From contig JAUVWL010000007.1 in NCBI GenBank assembly GCA_030604135.1, forward strand, positions 1 to 64,000: 64,000 nt of DNA, written 5' to 3'. Positions within the stretch are counted from its first letter, which is position 1. Every line of letters starts with the position of its first letter. The notes under the pieces were generated by a model. The model was not told the origin of the DNA and made no database searches. It saw nothing but the letters and a program-made list of their open reading frames with translations. The translations under genes were made by a program, and so were the position numbers. Positions 1 to 7,814 of this stretch are shown piece by piece. The stretch is from Burkholderiales bacterium (GTDB taxonomy: Bacteria; Pseudomonadota; Gammaproteobacteria; Burkholderiales; Burkholderiaceae_C).

Positions 1-1821
1 CTCCAGCACGCGGTAGGGCTCGGCCTTCCAGCCGTCTTCGCTGATGAGGTAGGCGTCGTCCTGCATCGTGCCGGCCCAGTAGTCCATCAGGTGCTGGTAG
101 ACGGCGTAGGGGTCGATCAGGTGCCAGCCCCTGGGCGGGTGTTCGTAGTGGTCGAGCAGGCCCTCGGCCACTTCGGCGATCAGTGCCTTGGGGTGGAAGC
201 CTTGGTCCAGGTCTTTCAGGTAGGGCGTGACCTCGTCGCGCCAGGCGGCGAAGTGGGCGGCCATGGTCTGGGTGAAGGCCTGGAATTCGGGGTGCTGGTG
301 GATGGCGGCCTTGACGCCGGCGGGCGGCACGGTCAGGGCCAGGTAGCCGGGGCGGCGTGGCTGGAACAGTGCGTCCTTGAGCTCGGGGCAGACGGCCCAG
401 TAGCGACCCAACGTGTGGCCCAGGTTGTCGGGGGCCAGCACGTCGGCCTCGGGGATGCCGCCGTTGAGGTGGGCGTCAATGTCCTGCGCGTCTTCGGGCG
501 TGCTGCTGTCGATGTAGCGCGGCAGGTTGAGGTTGAAGTCGTTCTTCTCGATCTCGTCCAGCCCCACCATGCGGGCGTAGCGCGGATCGCTGCCGTCCAG
601 CCGTGTGAAGGTGTCGACGATGCGGTGGATGTCGCGCTCGCGCAGCCGGTTCTTGGGGCCGTCTTTCATGAAGCCCTGGGCGGCGTCGATCATGAAGATG
701 CCCTTGCGAGCGGCGGCGCCGGCCTTGTCGATGACGATGATGCAGGCCGGGATGCCGGTGCCGTAGAAAAGGTTGGCCGGCAGGCCGATGATGGCCTGGA
801 TGAGGCCGCGCCGCACCAGGCTCTTGCGGATTTCGGCCTCGGCGTTGCCGCGGAACAGCACGCCGTGCGGCAGGATGCAGGCGGCCCGGCCGGTGGGCTT
901 GAGCGAGCGCACGATATGCAGCAGGTAGGCGTAGTCGCCCTGCTTGTCGGGCGGGGTGCCGAAGCCTTTGAAGCGTTCGTACTTGTCGCCGCCCAGGCCG
1001 GTGCTCCAGCGCTTGTCGGAAAACGGCGGGTTGGCCACCACGTAGTCGAAGGTCTTGAGCTGATCGCCGTCGAGGAACTTGGGGTCGGCCAGGGTGTTGC
1101 CCTGTTCGATGACCGCACCGGGGTTGTGGTGCAGGATCATGTTCATGCGGGCCAGGCCGCTGGTGACCTCCTCCTTTTCCTGGCCGTAGACGCTGACGGC
1201 CGTGGGCGCGGCCTCGGCCACCTTGAGCAGCAGCGAGCCGGAGCCGCAGGTCGGGTCGTACACCGTGGTGTCGGGGCTGGTCTTGGCCTGGGCAATGCCC
1301 AGCACCTGGGCCATGACGCGGCTGACCTCGGCGGGTGTGTAGAACTGCCCTTTGCTCTTGCCACTTTCGGTGGCGAAGTGGCGCATGAGGTATTCATACG
1401 CGTCGCCGAGGATGTCGTCGCCGTCGGCGCGATGGCGGCTGAAGTCCAGGTCTTTGGATTCGAAGATGCCGATCAGGTTGGTGAGCTTGTCGACCTTTTC
1501 CTTTCCGGAGCCCAGCAGCGCGTCGTCGTTGAAGTCGGCCTTAATGCGCAGGCGGTTGGCTTCTTCCAGCGGGCGGACGATCTTCTTGTTGATCTGGTCA
1601 CCGATGTCGCTCTTGCCCTTGAGGGCCACCATGTCGGCAAAGCTGGCGCCTTCGGGAATCTGGATGGGCGCGAAAGGCAGGCCGGCGTACTTGTCGCTGA
1701 TGTATTTGATGAACAGCAGGACCAGCACGTAGTCCTTGTACTGGCTGGCGTCCATGCCGCCGCGCAGTTCGTCACAGGAGGCCCAGAGTTTGGAGTAGAG
1801 GTCGGATTTCTTGATGGGCAT
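1..1821 (-). CDS. hsdM: Type I restriction-modification DNA methylase subunit, 3' end beyond window
   Basis: Adenine-N6 methyltransferase subunit of a type I restriction-modification enzyme. The frame is open for 607 codons from ATG to the window edge, so the C-terminus is missing. An HsdM N-terminal helical domain covers about residues 5-130, then QFYTPAEVS, the SAM-binding motif DPTCGSG (189-195) and the catalytic NPPF (264-267). The later FNLNLPRYID segment is typical of HsdM. The family usually has 480-550 residues, so at over 607 this is a long form with extra C-terminal sequence. It starts 51 bp after the NYN/LOTUS gene on the same strand. HsdS and HsdR partners, if present, lie outside the window. 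It differs clearly from the second HsdM near 42 kb. Confidence 0.93.
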   Translation of the reverse strand, partial: MPIKKSDLYSKLWASCDELRGGMDASQYKDYVLVLLFIKYISDKYAGLPFAPIQIPEGASFADMVALKGKSDIGDQINKKIVRPLEEANRLRIKADFNDDALLGSGKEKVDKLTNLIGIFESKDLDFSRHRADGDDILGDAYEYLMRHFATESGKSKGQFYTPAEVSRVMAQVLGIAQAKTSPDTTVYDPTCGSGSLLLKVAEAAPTAVSVYGQEKEEVTSGLARMNMILHHNPGAVIEQGNTLADPKFLDGDQLKTFDYVVANPPFSDKRWSTGLGGDKYERFKGFGTPPDKQGDYAYLLHIVRSLKPTGRAACILPHGVLFRGNAEAEIRKSLVRRGLIQAIIGLPANLFYGTGIPACIIVIDKAGAAARKGIFMIDAAQGFMKDGPKNRLRERDIHRIVDTFTRLDGSDPRYARMVGLDEIEKNDFNLNLPRYIDSSTPEDAQDIDAHLNGGIPEADVLAPDNLGHTLGRYWAVCPELKDALFQPRRPGYLALTVPPAGVKAAIHQHPEFQAFTQTMAAHFAAWRDEVTPYLKDLDQGFHPKALIAEVAEGLLDHYEHPPRGWHLIDPYAVYQHLMDYWAGTMQDDAYLISEDGWKAEPYRVLE

Positions 1822-1872
1822 GCAGAAGCTCGGTGTCTGTCTCGGCCCGACCGCGTCGGGCCACCGGCGATC

Positions 1873-2625
1873 TTAGGCCGTCTCGGTGCGAACGCTCACC
1901 CAGTGGCCGCCGCCTTCCTGAACCAGCACGAGGTCTCTATAGGTCCTGAGCATTTCGAGCAGGCCGGAATGCCCGTACTTCTTGGGGGAGAACGAGGGGT
2001 CGGCGCGCTTGAGGTACGAACCCAGGCCGCCCAGGCTCACTTTGCCTTCTGAGGCTTCTGCGGCCAGCAGGGTGACCGCCTCGACCACCAGGGGCGGCTG
2101 CTGTTTGGGGACGGGTTGGGCAGGGCCTGGTTTGGTGGCCCCGTCCTTGGCGCTGGTCTTGGGCTGCTCTGCAACTGGCTCCGGCTTCACCCATTCAAAG
2201 AACTGATCACTGGCATTGCGCAGGGCATCCGGACTCTTGGCTTCGCCCACGATGTGCACCGTGGCTCCGCGCTCACGCAGCTTGCGGCAAAGGTAAGCAA
2301 AGTCAGAGTCGCTGGTGACCAGGCAAAAGGTGTCAGCCCGCTGGTCGAACAGGGCCTCCATGGCATCCAGTGCCAGCGCAATGTCGGATGTGTTCTTGCC
2401 TGCGGCGTACTGGTACTGCAGGCAGGGCGTGAAGGCCAGGCGAACCAGTGCTTCCTGCCACTTATTGGCCAGGGTGCTGTGGTTGCCGTAGCCGCGGCGT
2501 AGCACCACGCGGCCAAACTGGGCGACGACGCGCAGCGCGTATTCGAGGATTTCGGGTGTGGTGTTGTCGCAGTCCACCAGGACGGCGACGCGTGATTCTT
2601 GGTCTGGTTGGCTCGTGTTGGCCAT
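1873..2625 (-). CDS. NYN-domain (PIN-like nuclease) protein with C-terminal LOTUS/OST-HTH domain
   Basis: Predicted RNA-directed protein of 250 residues. The N-terminal NYN/DUF88 fold (about 12-145) carries the expected acidic residues: D18, D20 and N21 in VAVLVDCDN, D81, and D106/D108 in TSDSDF. A Pro/Gln-rich linker (150-178) leads to a LOTUS/OST-HTH domain (about 180-248) with the typical LGSYLKRADPSFSPKKYG stretch. NYN proteins are metal-dependent RNases and LOTUS domains bind RNA; the specific target here is unknown. I chose the ATG at 2625 because AGGGAG sits just upstream. The frame stays open further upstream but without good coding character. It probably shares a transcript with the methylase downstream and diverges from the NERD gene. 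Confidence 0.85.
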   Translation of the reverse strand: MANTSQPDQESRVAVLVDCDNTTPEILEYALRVVAQFGRVVLRRGYGNHSTLANKWQEALVRLAFTPCLQYQYAAGKNTSDIALALDAMEALFDQRADTFCLVTSDSDFAYLCRKLRERGATVHIVGEAKSPDALRNASDQFFEWVKPEPVAEQPKTSAKDGATKPGPAQPVPKQQPPLVVEAVTLLAAEASEGKVSLGGLGSYLKRADPSFSPKKYGHSGLLEMLRTYRDLVLVQEGGGHWVSVRTETA

Positions 2626-2816
2626 GGTTTGAAGCTCCCTGTATCGAAAAGTAATGATAGGGGAGTTCTTGCGGGTGGCAAGCGGGGTAGGTCCCACCTG
2701 CATAGGTCCATTAGTCCATTGCCTTGTGCCGCACATCGGCCCCAGACCGGCAGTGCTGGAATGGGCTTGTTTCTCCCAGATACCATCGTGACCGTTTTCA
2801 GGGAAGGACCTCACTC

Positions 2817-3794
2817 ATGCTGCTCAAATCAGCAGATGACAAGACTAAGCGCGTGCGCTTGCTGGAAGACCTGCAGAAGTCAACCCAGCTGGATGCGCGC
2901 CAGCGGGACTGGTTGAAGGACGAACTGGATCGGTTGCGCAAGGGCATGGCGGGCGAGAAGGCCGCTGCACACTACCTGGACAACCACCTGGCAGCAAGCA
3001 AGAACAACGTGCTCTTGCACGATCTGCGGTTTGAGGTGGACGGTGAGGTGGCGCAGGTCGATCACATGGTGATCACCCGCGCTGCCGGCATCTTGCTGTT
3101 CGAGACCAAGAATTTCAGCGGCAACCTGCGCATCAATGAACACGGTGAGTTCAGCGTGAACTACGGGTCGCGTGAGTACGGCATTCCGTCGCCGCTGGAG
3201 CAAAGCCGGCGCCATGCCAATGTCTTGCAAAAGCTGCTGGACAAGCTGGAGATCACGTCGCGCATCGGCAAGCGCATGGAGTTTCGGCACGTGGTGCTGG
3301 TGGACCCCAAAGCCACGATCACGCGGCCTGCCGCGAAGGCGTTCGACACCAGTATGGTGATCAAGGCGGACCAGTTTCCGGACTGGCACAAGCGCTTTGC
3401 TGACGAGGACCTGGGCGTGCTGGATGTGGTGAAGACCCTGGGCAACCTGCGCAGCCCGGAGACCGTCAGGGGATGGGGTGAGAAGCTGCTGCGCCAGCAC
3501 CGCCCGGCCGATTTGCTCAGGCTGCCCGATTTCATGGCGCCAAAGGGCCCTGCTGTGCCCATGGTGGACGCACCGGCCGCCCCGGCCGGGGTGGTGCAGG
3601 AGCGTTCGGCCTGCTACAAGGCGGCGCCTGCACCTTCTGCCACCGACGCTCCCAGCCCCGATCTGGCCCGCAAGCTGATCTGCGCCCACTGTCGCGGCAA
3701 GATCAGTTTTGCGGAGGGCAGGTTCTGCTGTAACAACGAGAAGCGGTTTGGCGGGCTTCAGTATTGCCGGGAGCACCAGGCGCTGGTGCGATGA
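2817..3794 (+). CDS. NERD-domain nuclease-related protein with C-terminal Cys/His zinc-ribbon-like tail
   Basis: Protein of 325 residues with a NERD (nuclease-related) domain. The PD-(D/E)xK-like core is visible as D82 followed by E96-T-K98 in LLFETKNF, after a conserved GEKAA helix (about 46-50). NERD proteins are predicted DNA-processing enzymes; the substrate is not known. The last 40 residues hold CAHC, a CC pair and YCREH, consistent with a small zinc-binding module. The start ATG has a GGGAAGG ribosome site. The gene diverges from the NYN/LOTUS gene with 191 bp between starts, a common layout for defence-linked genes. A degenerate second copy of its 3' end lies 1.3 kb downstream. Confidence 0.85.
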   Translation: MLLKSADDKTKRVRLLEDLQKSTQLDARQRDWLKDELDRLRKGMAGEKAAAHYLDNHLAASKNNVLLHDLRFEVDGEVAQVDHMVITRAAGILLFETKNFSGNLRINEHGEFSVNYGSREYGIPSPLEQSRRHANVLQKLLDKLEITSRIGKRMEFRHVVLVDPKATITRPAAKAFDTSMVIKADQFPDWHKRFADEDLGVLDVVKTLGNLRSPETVRGWGEKLLRQHRPADLLRLPDFMAPKGPAVPMVDAPAAPAGVVQERSACYKAAPAPSATDAPSPDLARKLICAHCRGKISFAEGRFCCNNEKRFGGLQYCREHQALVR

Positions 3795-3804
3795 CGGCTG
3801 GCGT

Positions 3805-3871
3805 GGCATCGCTCACCTGCACCGCCTGCACCTGCGCCATGGCCGGGCCGTGGGGGGGCCCAGTCAATGAG
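3805..3871 (-). pseudogene. Acylphosphatase 3' fragment (about 66 bp)
   Basis: This stretch is nearly identical to positions 5285-5350 inside the intact acylphosphatase gene, including the core CACCTGCACCGCCTGCACCT. It lies only 10 bp after the NERD stop codon and has no start or remaining gene body. I read it as a scar of a duplication or replacement event that also left a NERD fragment further right. Confidence 0.75.
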
Positions 3872-3915
3872 TTTGAGCAAGGCGGCGGCTGGCTGACCAC
3901 CGCCCTCGGCCCAGG

Positions 3916-4686
3916 TCAGGCGGCAGCGGCGACGCGCTCGGCCTTGCGGGCCACGCGGCGGGCGGCGTTGGAGGTTTGGGTGGCGGTGTCGGCCACGGCC
4001 TGGCTCACGCGCTGGGTGATCTGCTTGCGCTGGGCCACGGCTTTCTTGACCTGCTGGTTGGCCGTGCGGGTGGCGGTCTTGGTGACGGTCTTCTTGAGCT
4101 TTTTGCCAGCGGTCACGGCCTGATCCACCTGCTCGGTGGCGGCCTGGGTGACCTGGCGGCGGGTGGTTGCGGCTTTGCGCTTGGAGGCGTTGAGCTTGCG
4201 GGTGGCCACGGCTTTGGCGGGCATGGTTTTGCCGGCCACGAGTTTGACAAGCTCGGTGCTGCCTTCTTCCAGGCGCACGGCCACGTTGCTGAGCAAGGTG
4301 GCAGCCGGCAGGGCGGCGCGGGTGATCTTGTCCAGCGTGTTCAAGTTGGCGCTGCGCTCCAGGCGCCTGGCGTTGGTGGCGACCAGGCTCACGCCTTTGG
4401 TGGCCAGGTCCACGGCCACGCCCACGGCGGCCTGTGCGCGGTCGGTGCCCAGGCGCAGGCCCTTCACATACAGGCCGCTCACGCGCTGCTGGTTGGCGAT
4501 CAGGGTGGTGCGGGCGTTCTTGCCCAGTGACGACGCGCAGCGGGTCACGGCGGTTGCAAAACGCTCGTCGAAGTAGCCGATGACGCGCTCGCCACCGAAA
4601 CGGGTGCTGTTGATGACGTTGGTGGCGGCCATGCCGGACGCTTCGATGGCCTGGGTGGCGACGGTGGACAGGTTCTTGTTCGACAT
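3916..4686 (-). CDS. Phasin-like protein with Lys/Arg/Ala-rich histone-H1-like tail
   Basis: Protein of 256 residues with no certain family. The N-terminal part (1-130) is helical and Ala/Val rich, as in phasins that coat polyhydroxyalkanoate granules. The C-terminal half (about 150-256) is strongly basic, full of Lys, Arg, Ala, Thr and Gln with repeating TATRTANQQVKKAVAQRK-type segments, like histone-H1-type nucleoid proteins. A dual granule and DNA role, as in PhaM-type proteins, is an inference. The start is supported by GGAG 8 bp upstream. The upstream 130 bp holds the palindrome CCCTAGGG and a repeated CTAGGG motif that may be promoter related. No PHA synthesis gene is visible nearby. 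Confidence 0.65.
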   Translation of the reverse strand: MSNKNLSTVATQAIEASGMAATNVINSTRFGGERVIGYFDERFATAVTRCASSLGKNARTTLIANQQRVSGLYVKGLRLGTDRAQAAVGVAVDLATKGVSLVATNARRLERSANLNTLDKITRAALPAATLLSNVAVRLEEGSTELVKLVAGKTMPAKAVATRKLNASKRKAATTRRQVTQAATEQVDQAVTAGKKLKKTVTKTATRTANQQVKKAVAQRKQITQRVSQAVADTATQTSNAARRVARKAERVAAAA

Positions 4687-4853
4687 GGTGAACTCCAGAA
4701 TGTGGATGAGATGGAATCGGCTGGCGGGTGGGCCCTGGGCTCACCGGCTTCAGACGGGTGTTCACACAGTGTGTCGAAAAGCCCTAGGGGTGACACCTCA
4801 AATCAAGGGTTTTCCCTAGAGCATGGCGTCTAGGTTCGACCATGCCAGCGCTT

Positions 4854-5060
4854 TCAGGCGTAGAAGTGGAAGGCGTTGCTGTCCCGGCTGAGCAGTTGCA
4901 TGAGCTTGGGGTGAATGAAGAGCTTCTCTTTCCCGAAGGGCATTTCGCGCAGCACGCCGAGGGCGGCAAGGTTGTGCAGGTAGCGTGAGGCGGCCTGGCG
5001 CTGGGAGATGCCTTTGTCCACCAGCTCGCGGGTGTAGATCTTGGGCAGGTGCGTGCGCAC
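4854..5060 (-). pseudogene. Fic-family protein remnant (C-terminal winged-helix segment)
   Basis: An open stretch of 68 codons matches the end of Fic-domain AMP-transferase proteins. IYTRELVD is followed by GISQRQAASRYL, LAALGVLREM and GKEKLFIHPKLMQLL, the usual wHTH tail. The catalytic HxFx(D/E)GNGR motif and everything before are absent. About 15 residues normally found between RELVD and KGISQRQ also appear deleted, so the fragment carries an internal deletion too. It abuts the NERD fragment. An expressed DNA-binding micro-protein is possible but less likely. Confidence 0.7.
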
Positions 5061-5062
5061 GT

Positions 5063-5149
5063 GATCGGTTTTCGGAGGGCAGGTTTTGCTGGAACAACGA
5101 GAAGCGGTTTGGTGGGCTGCAGTAATGCCGGGGGCACCAGATGCTGGTG
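5063..5149 (+). pseudogene. Second copy of the NERD gene 3' end (degenerate)
   Basis: About 87 bp aligns with the last part of the NERD gene (from 3701), sharing GGAGGGCAGGTT, AACAACGAGAAGCGGTTTGG and GCACCAG with scattered substitutions. The copy has small indels and an early TAA where the intact gene reads TAT, so it cannot encode the tail. It sits directly left of the Fic remnant boundary and upstream of acylphosphatase. Confidence 0.8.
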
Positions 5150-5165
5150 GGTTGAGCTGTTGGGT

Positions 5166-5195
5166 GGATTCCCGCGTTCGCGGGAATGACGGGGG
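5166..5195. repeat. REP-like palindrome
   Basis: A perfect 9-bp inverted repeat ATTCCCGCG / CGCGGGAAT with a TT loop is followed by GACGGG. The same unit recurs near 7.0, 14.3, 16.5 and 29.9 kb, always between genes. This is the usual behaviour of repetitive extragenic palindromes in this group. Confidence 0.85.
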
Positions 5196-5230
5196 AGGAA
5201 GCGAGGATGACGGGGCTGCGGCGGGGTGGC

Positions 5231-5515
5231 TTATGCCGTCTCCCGCTGCTCAAACCCTTTGAGAGCCTCATTGTCGTCCTGCACGGCATCACTCACCTGC
5301 ACCGCCTGCACCTGCGCCATGGCGGGGCCTTGGTAGGCCCAGTCGATGAGGGCCTGCACGGCGTCGGCCGGGCCGTGGGCCAGGGCCTCTACGCTGCCGT
5401 CTAGGCGGTTGCGCACCCAACCCTGGATGTTCAGGGCCTGGGCCTGTTGGGCCATGTGCCAGCGGTAGCCCACGCCTTGCACTCGGCCGGTGATGCGCAG
5501 GTGGCGGGTGATCAT
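5231..5515 (-). CDS. acyP: Acylphosphatase
   Basis: Small cytosolic hydrolase of acyl phosphates, 94 residues, the standard length. The signature GRVQGVGYRWHM (residues 10-21) supplies the phosphate-binding loop and its Arg. GWVRNRLDGSVEALAHG (32-48) holds the catalytic Asn and the second signature. The C-terminal tail after about residue 78 is a little longer than in many homologues. A 66-bp piece of its 3' part is duplicated beside the NERD gene. Confidence 0.95.
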   Translation of the reverse strand: MITRHLRITGRVQGVGYRWHMAQQAQALNIQGWVRNRLDGSVEALAHGPADAVQALIDWAYQGPAMAQVQAVQVSDAVQDDNEALKGFEQRETA

Positions 5516-5598
5516 GGTGGGCAGCAGGGTATGGCGCGGTGAGAGCGACGCTGGCGCAGCGGGGTCTGCCTGTCCGCTGCGCCAGGGTCACAGTCCTG

Positions 5599-6351
5599 TC
5601 AGGCCAGCTGTTTGCGCAGGCGCTCGGCGCGGTCTTTGGGTGCAGGGTGCGTGGACAGGAAGCTGCTGGAGCTGCCGCCCGACAGTGCCGACAACTTCTC
5701 CAGGGCAGAGACACACGCTTGCGGGTTGTACTTCTTGGCCTTCATGAACTTCAACGCGTAGTCATCGGCTTCGCGTTCGTTCGACTGCGAGTGCTGTGCC
5801 CGGATGACCTTCTCGGCCAGATCGCCCAGCTCGGTGCTGGCCAAAACACCCGCCTTGGTGTTGGACGACTCCACCCCTTTGCGCAAGGCACTGGTGCGCA
5901 ATGCTGCCTGCATACGGGACTTGGAGTGGCCGCTCTTGACGTGACCGATTTCGTGGCCAATGACGTAGCGCACTTCATCGTCGGTGAACTTGTCCATCAG
6001 GCCCGAGTAGACACGGATGGTGCCATTGGCCATGGCAAAGGCGTTGATCTGATCCGTCAGGTACACCTTGAAGTTCAGCTTCAGCCCATCGTGGTTCTGC
6101 AAGCCGGACACCATCTTGCTCAGGCGCTGCGCGTACGCGTTGCTGGCCGGGGCCACCGCGTTTTGTTTGTCCATTTGTGCGGAGACTTGATCAAAGTAAG
6201 CCTGGAGGTCGGCGTCAGAGATGGTCTCTGCCTTGACCAGGTCTTTGCCGGCGTCCAGCGCCTTGCCAAGGTTGAACTGCGCCCACACAGGTGAGACGGC
6301 ACTGATGCCAGAGGCCAGAACGGACAAGGTGACGAGGTCGCGACGGTTCAT
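5599..6351 (-). CDS. Secreted M48-family zinc metalloprotease
   Basis: Periplasmic metallopeptidase of 250 residues. A signal peptide (about 1-24, ending PVWAQ, with a twin-arginine-like MNRRDLV start) precedes the M48 domain. HEIGH (133-137) gives two zinc ligands and the catalytic Glu, and SNEREADDYA supplies the third ligand. Lacking the transmembrane helices of HtpX and the TPR region of BepA, it resembles the short LoiP/YcaL-type proteases. I prefer the second in-frame ATG because AGGGA lies at good spacing; the ATG at 6360 is an alternative. It appears monocistronic. Confidence 0.9.
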   Translation of the reverse strand: MNRRDLVTLSVLASGISAVSPVWAQFNLGKALDAGKDLVKAETISDADLQAYFDQVSAQMDKQNAVAPASNAYAQRLSKMVSGLQNHDGLKLNFKVYLTDQINAFAMANGTIRVYSGLMDKFTDDEVRYVIGHEIGHVKSGHSKSRMQAALRTSALRKGVESSNTKAGVLASTELGDLAEKVIRAQHSQSNEREADDYALKFMKAKKYNPQACVSALEKLSALSGGSSSSFLSTHPAPKDRAERLRKQLA

Positions 6352-6602
6352 GTTATGCATCCCTAATTAAGTGGTTATTACCAGTTGAATAGCCCGCTGA
6401 ACGGCAAGCGAGCGCTCAAATATAGTCAATTTGTCGCATACTCCATTGCCGTCGATCGACCTGATCGGCCCGTTCAACGGTTGTGTTGCACCCCAGCCTG
6501 CCGACGCCGGGGCGCAAAGCACAGCCAAGCTCGTGCTGCGGCGCACATGGGCAACGCAGCAGGGCGGGAATGACGGAGTGGAGCGGGGCTTTGCCCAGCG
6601 GT

Positions 6603-6896
6603 TCAGGCGGCGGCCTGGTCGTCGTTATGACGGTGGCTGGTGCCGGGGGCGGCGGTCTGCAGAGCTTCCAGCGACGCAATCAGCTGGTCGATCTGGGCCA
6701 GGAACTCTTCGCGGCTCTGGTGCGGGCTTTCGGTGACGATGCGTGAAGCCTGTTCGGCCAGGCCTTCACGGCCGGCGCCACGGGCCCAGCGGCGCACGTC
6801 GCAATAGGCAACAAAGGCCAGCCGGCCCAGATCCGCCCTTCGGCGGGCGTGATGCAGGTCGGCCAGCAGGTCGTCCAGATCCCATTGGCTGTTCAT
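6603..6896 (-). CDS. Hypothetical small protein
   Basis: A 97-residue protein, rich in Ala, Arg and acidic residues and predicted largely helical, with no signal peptide or membrane segment. I recognise no family. The composition is coding-like (LADLHHARRRADLG, EEFLAQIDQLIASLEAL), but no clear ribosome site precedes the ATG. It stands alone between the M48 gene and a REP element. Confidence 0.55.
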   Translation of the reverse strand: MNSQWDLDDLLADLHHARRRADLGRLAFVAYCDVRRWARGAGREGLAEQASRIVTESPHQSREEFLAQIDQLIASLEALQTAAPGTSHRHNDDQAAA

Positions 6897-7005
6897 GGCG
6901 TGTTGCGACTTCTATGTTGCAGTGCAGCATAGTCTCTGCCTGCAATGGGCGACTGTCAAGCCCTTGGCTGGACTGGGCAGTCTAAAGGGCGACAAGCGGG
7001 GGTGT

Positions 7006-7030
7006 GGATCCCCGCGTTCGCGGGGATGAC
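7006..7030. repeat. REP-like palindrome variant
   Basis: ATCCCCGCG / CGCGGGGAT with a TT loop and a following GAC. It is the same element as at 5.2 kb with a compensatory T-to-C / A-to-G change in both arms, so the stem is preserved. Confidence 0.8.
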
Positions 7031-7072
7031 AAAAGGAACGGCGCCGGGATGACGCCAGGATGGGCGCGAGGC

Positions 7073-7621
7073 TCAGTTGCCGCTGTAGGGCAGCGACGAG
7101 TGGTGCACCACGATGCGCAGGTTGCCGGCGTCGTCCTTGACGTATTTCCAGGTCTTGTCGACGGTGGTGACCTGGCCGTCCTTGCCGGTGATCATGACAT
7201 TGCCCATGGTGGTGGCCGAGTCGCCGGTGATGAACACGGCGGCGTTCTTGGCTTCACATTTTGTCCAGCCTTTGAGGGCAAAACCGGTGTCCTTGGGGAA
7301 GTCGCTGTCGCCACCGACAAAGTAAGCCAGCGCGCCGGCGCGGGTGGTGCGGAAGGTCTGGGGGGCGACGGTCAGGGTGGGTTTGAACAGCACGGCGCCC
7401 ATCTGGTAACCGTAGGCGCCGTCGATGACTTTTTCGGCCAGGGCCTTGGCGGCCGCCTGGCCACCGCTGTCGTTGGCGGCGCTGATGTCCACCAGGGCCT
7501 TGCACCAGGCCTGCTGGGCGGCGGTCACTTCGGCTTCGGTGATGGCCCGGTTGACGACGGTGGCCGAGGCCAGGCCGGTGATGCTTGCCAGGGCGAGAGG
7601 GACGAGGATGCGCTTGTTCAT
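7073..7621 (-). CDS. Exported NTF2/SnoaL-like protein
   Basis: A 182-residue protein with a signal peptide (MNKRILVPLALASITGLASA). The mature part resembles the NTF2-like/SnoaL (CaMKII-association-type) fold: a helical AWCKALVDIS start, central sheet strands and a closing WKYVKDDAGNLRIVVHHSS. Similar proteins in Burkholderiales are sometimes labelled phosphoribosyl-AMP cyclohydrolase, but none of that enzyme's metal motifs is visible. The molecular role is unknown. It is divergent from the sensor-kinase gene, and the space between holds an array of 11-bp-spaced repeats, so co-regulation is possible. Confidence 0.75.
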   Translation of the reverse strand: MNKRILVPLALASITGLASATVVNRAITEAEVTAAQQAWCKALVDISAANDSGGQAAAKALAEKVIDGAYGYQMGAVLFKPTLTVAPQTFRTTRAGALAYFVGGDSDFPKDTGFALKGWTKCEAKNAAVFITGDSATTMGNVMITGKDGQVTTVDKTWKYVKDDAGNLRIVVHHSSLPYSGN

Positions 7622-7724
7622 GAGAAAACTCCTTGATGTGATGAATGGGCTGACGCCTGGGTGTGACGAAGAGCGCACGGCTGCACAGCCGCACCCAGGC
7701 ATTGAAGCGGGGCAACTTGAATCT

Positions 7725-7775
7725 GCGTTGAACGGCAGATGAGCAGCGACTGACAGCCAGATGAACGCCAGATGA
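7725..7775. promoter_or_regulatory. Candidate OmpR-type operator: CAGATGA repeats in 11-bp phase
   Basis: CAGATGA occurs at 7736, 7758 and 7769, spaced 22 and 11 bp. The 11-bp slot between the first two holds the degenerate CGACTGA, and another weak copy may lie at 7725. Direct repeats at helical periodicity are typical of OmpR/PhoB regulators. The array ends 40 bp before the sensor-kinase start, suggesting autoregulation or control of the divergent exported protein. Confidence 0.5.
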
Positions 7776-7814
7776 AAGGGGGCTCTGTGTCGATTCAGCC
7801 CTGAAAATGGCGCC

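Noticed and set aside
91-2052. Plus-strand open frame of over 600 codons at the left end
   Set aside because: The minus strand there encodes a clear HsdM with DPTCGSG and NPPF motifs; the plus product is compositionally biased.
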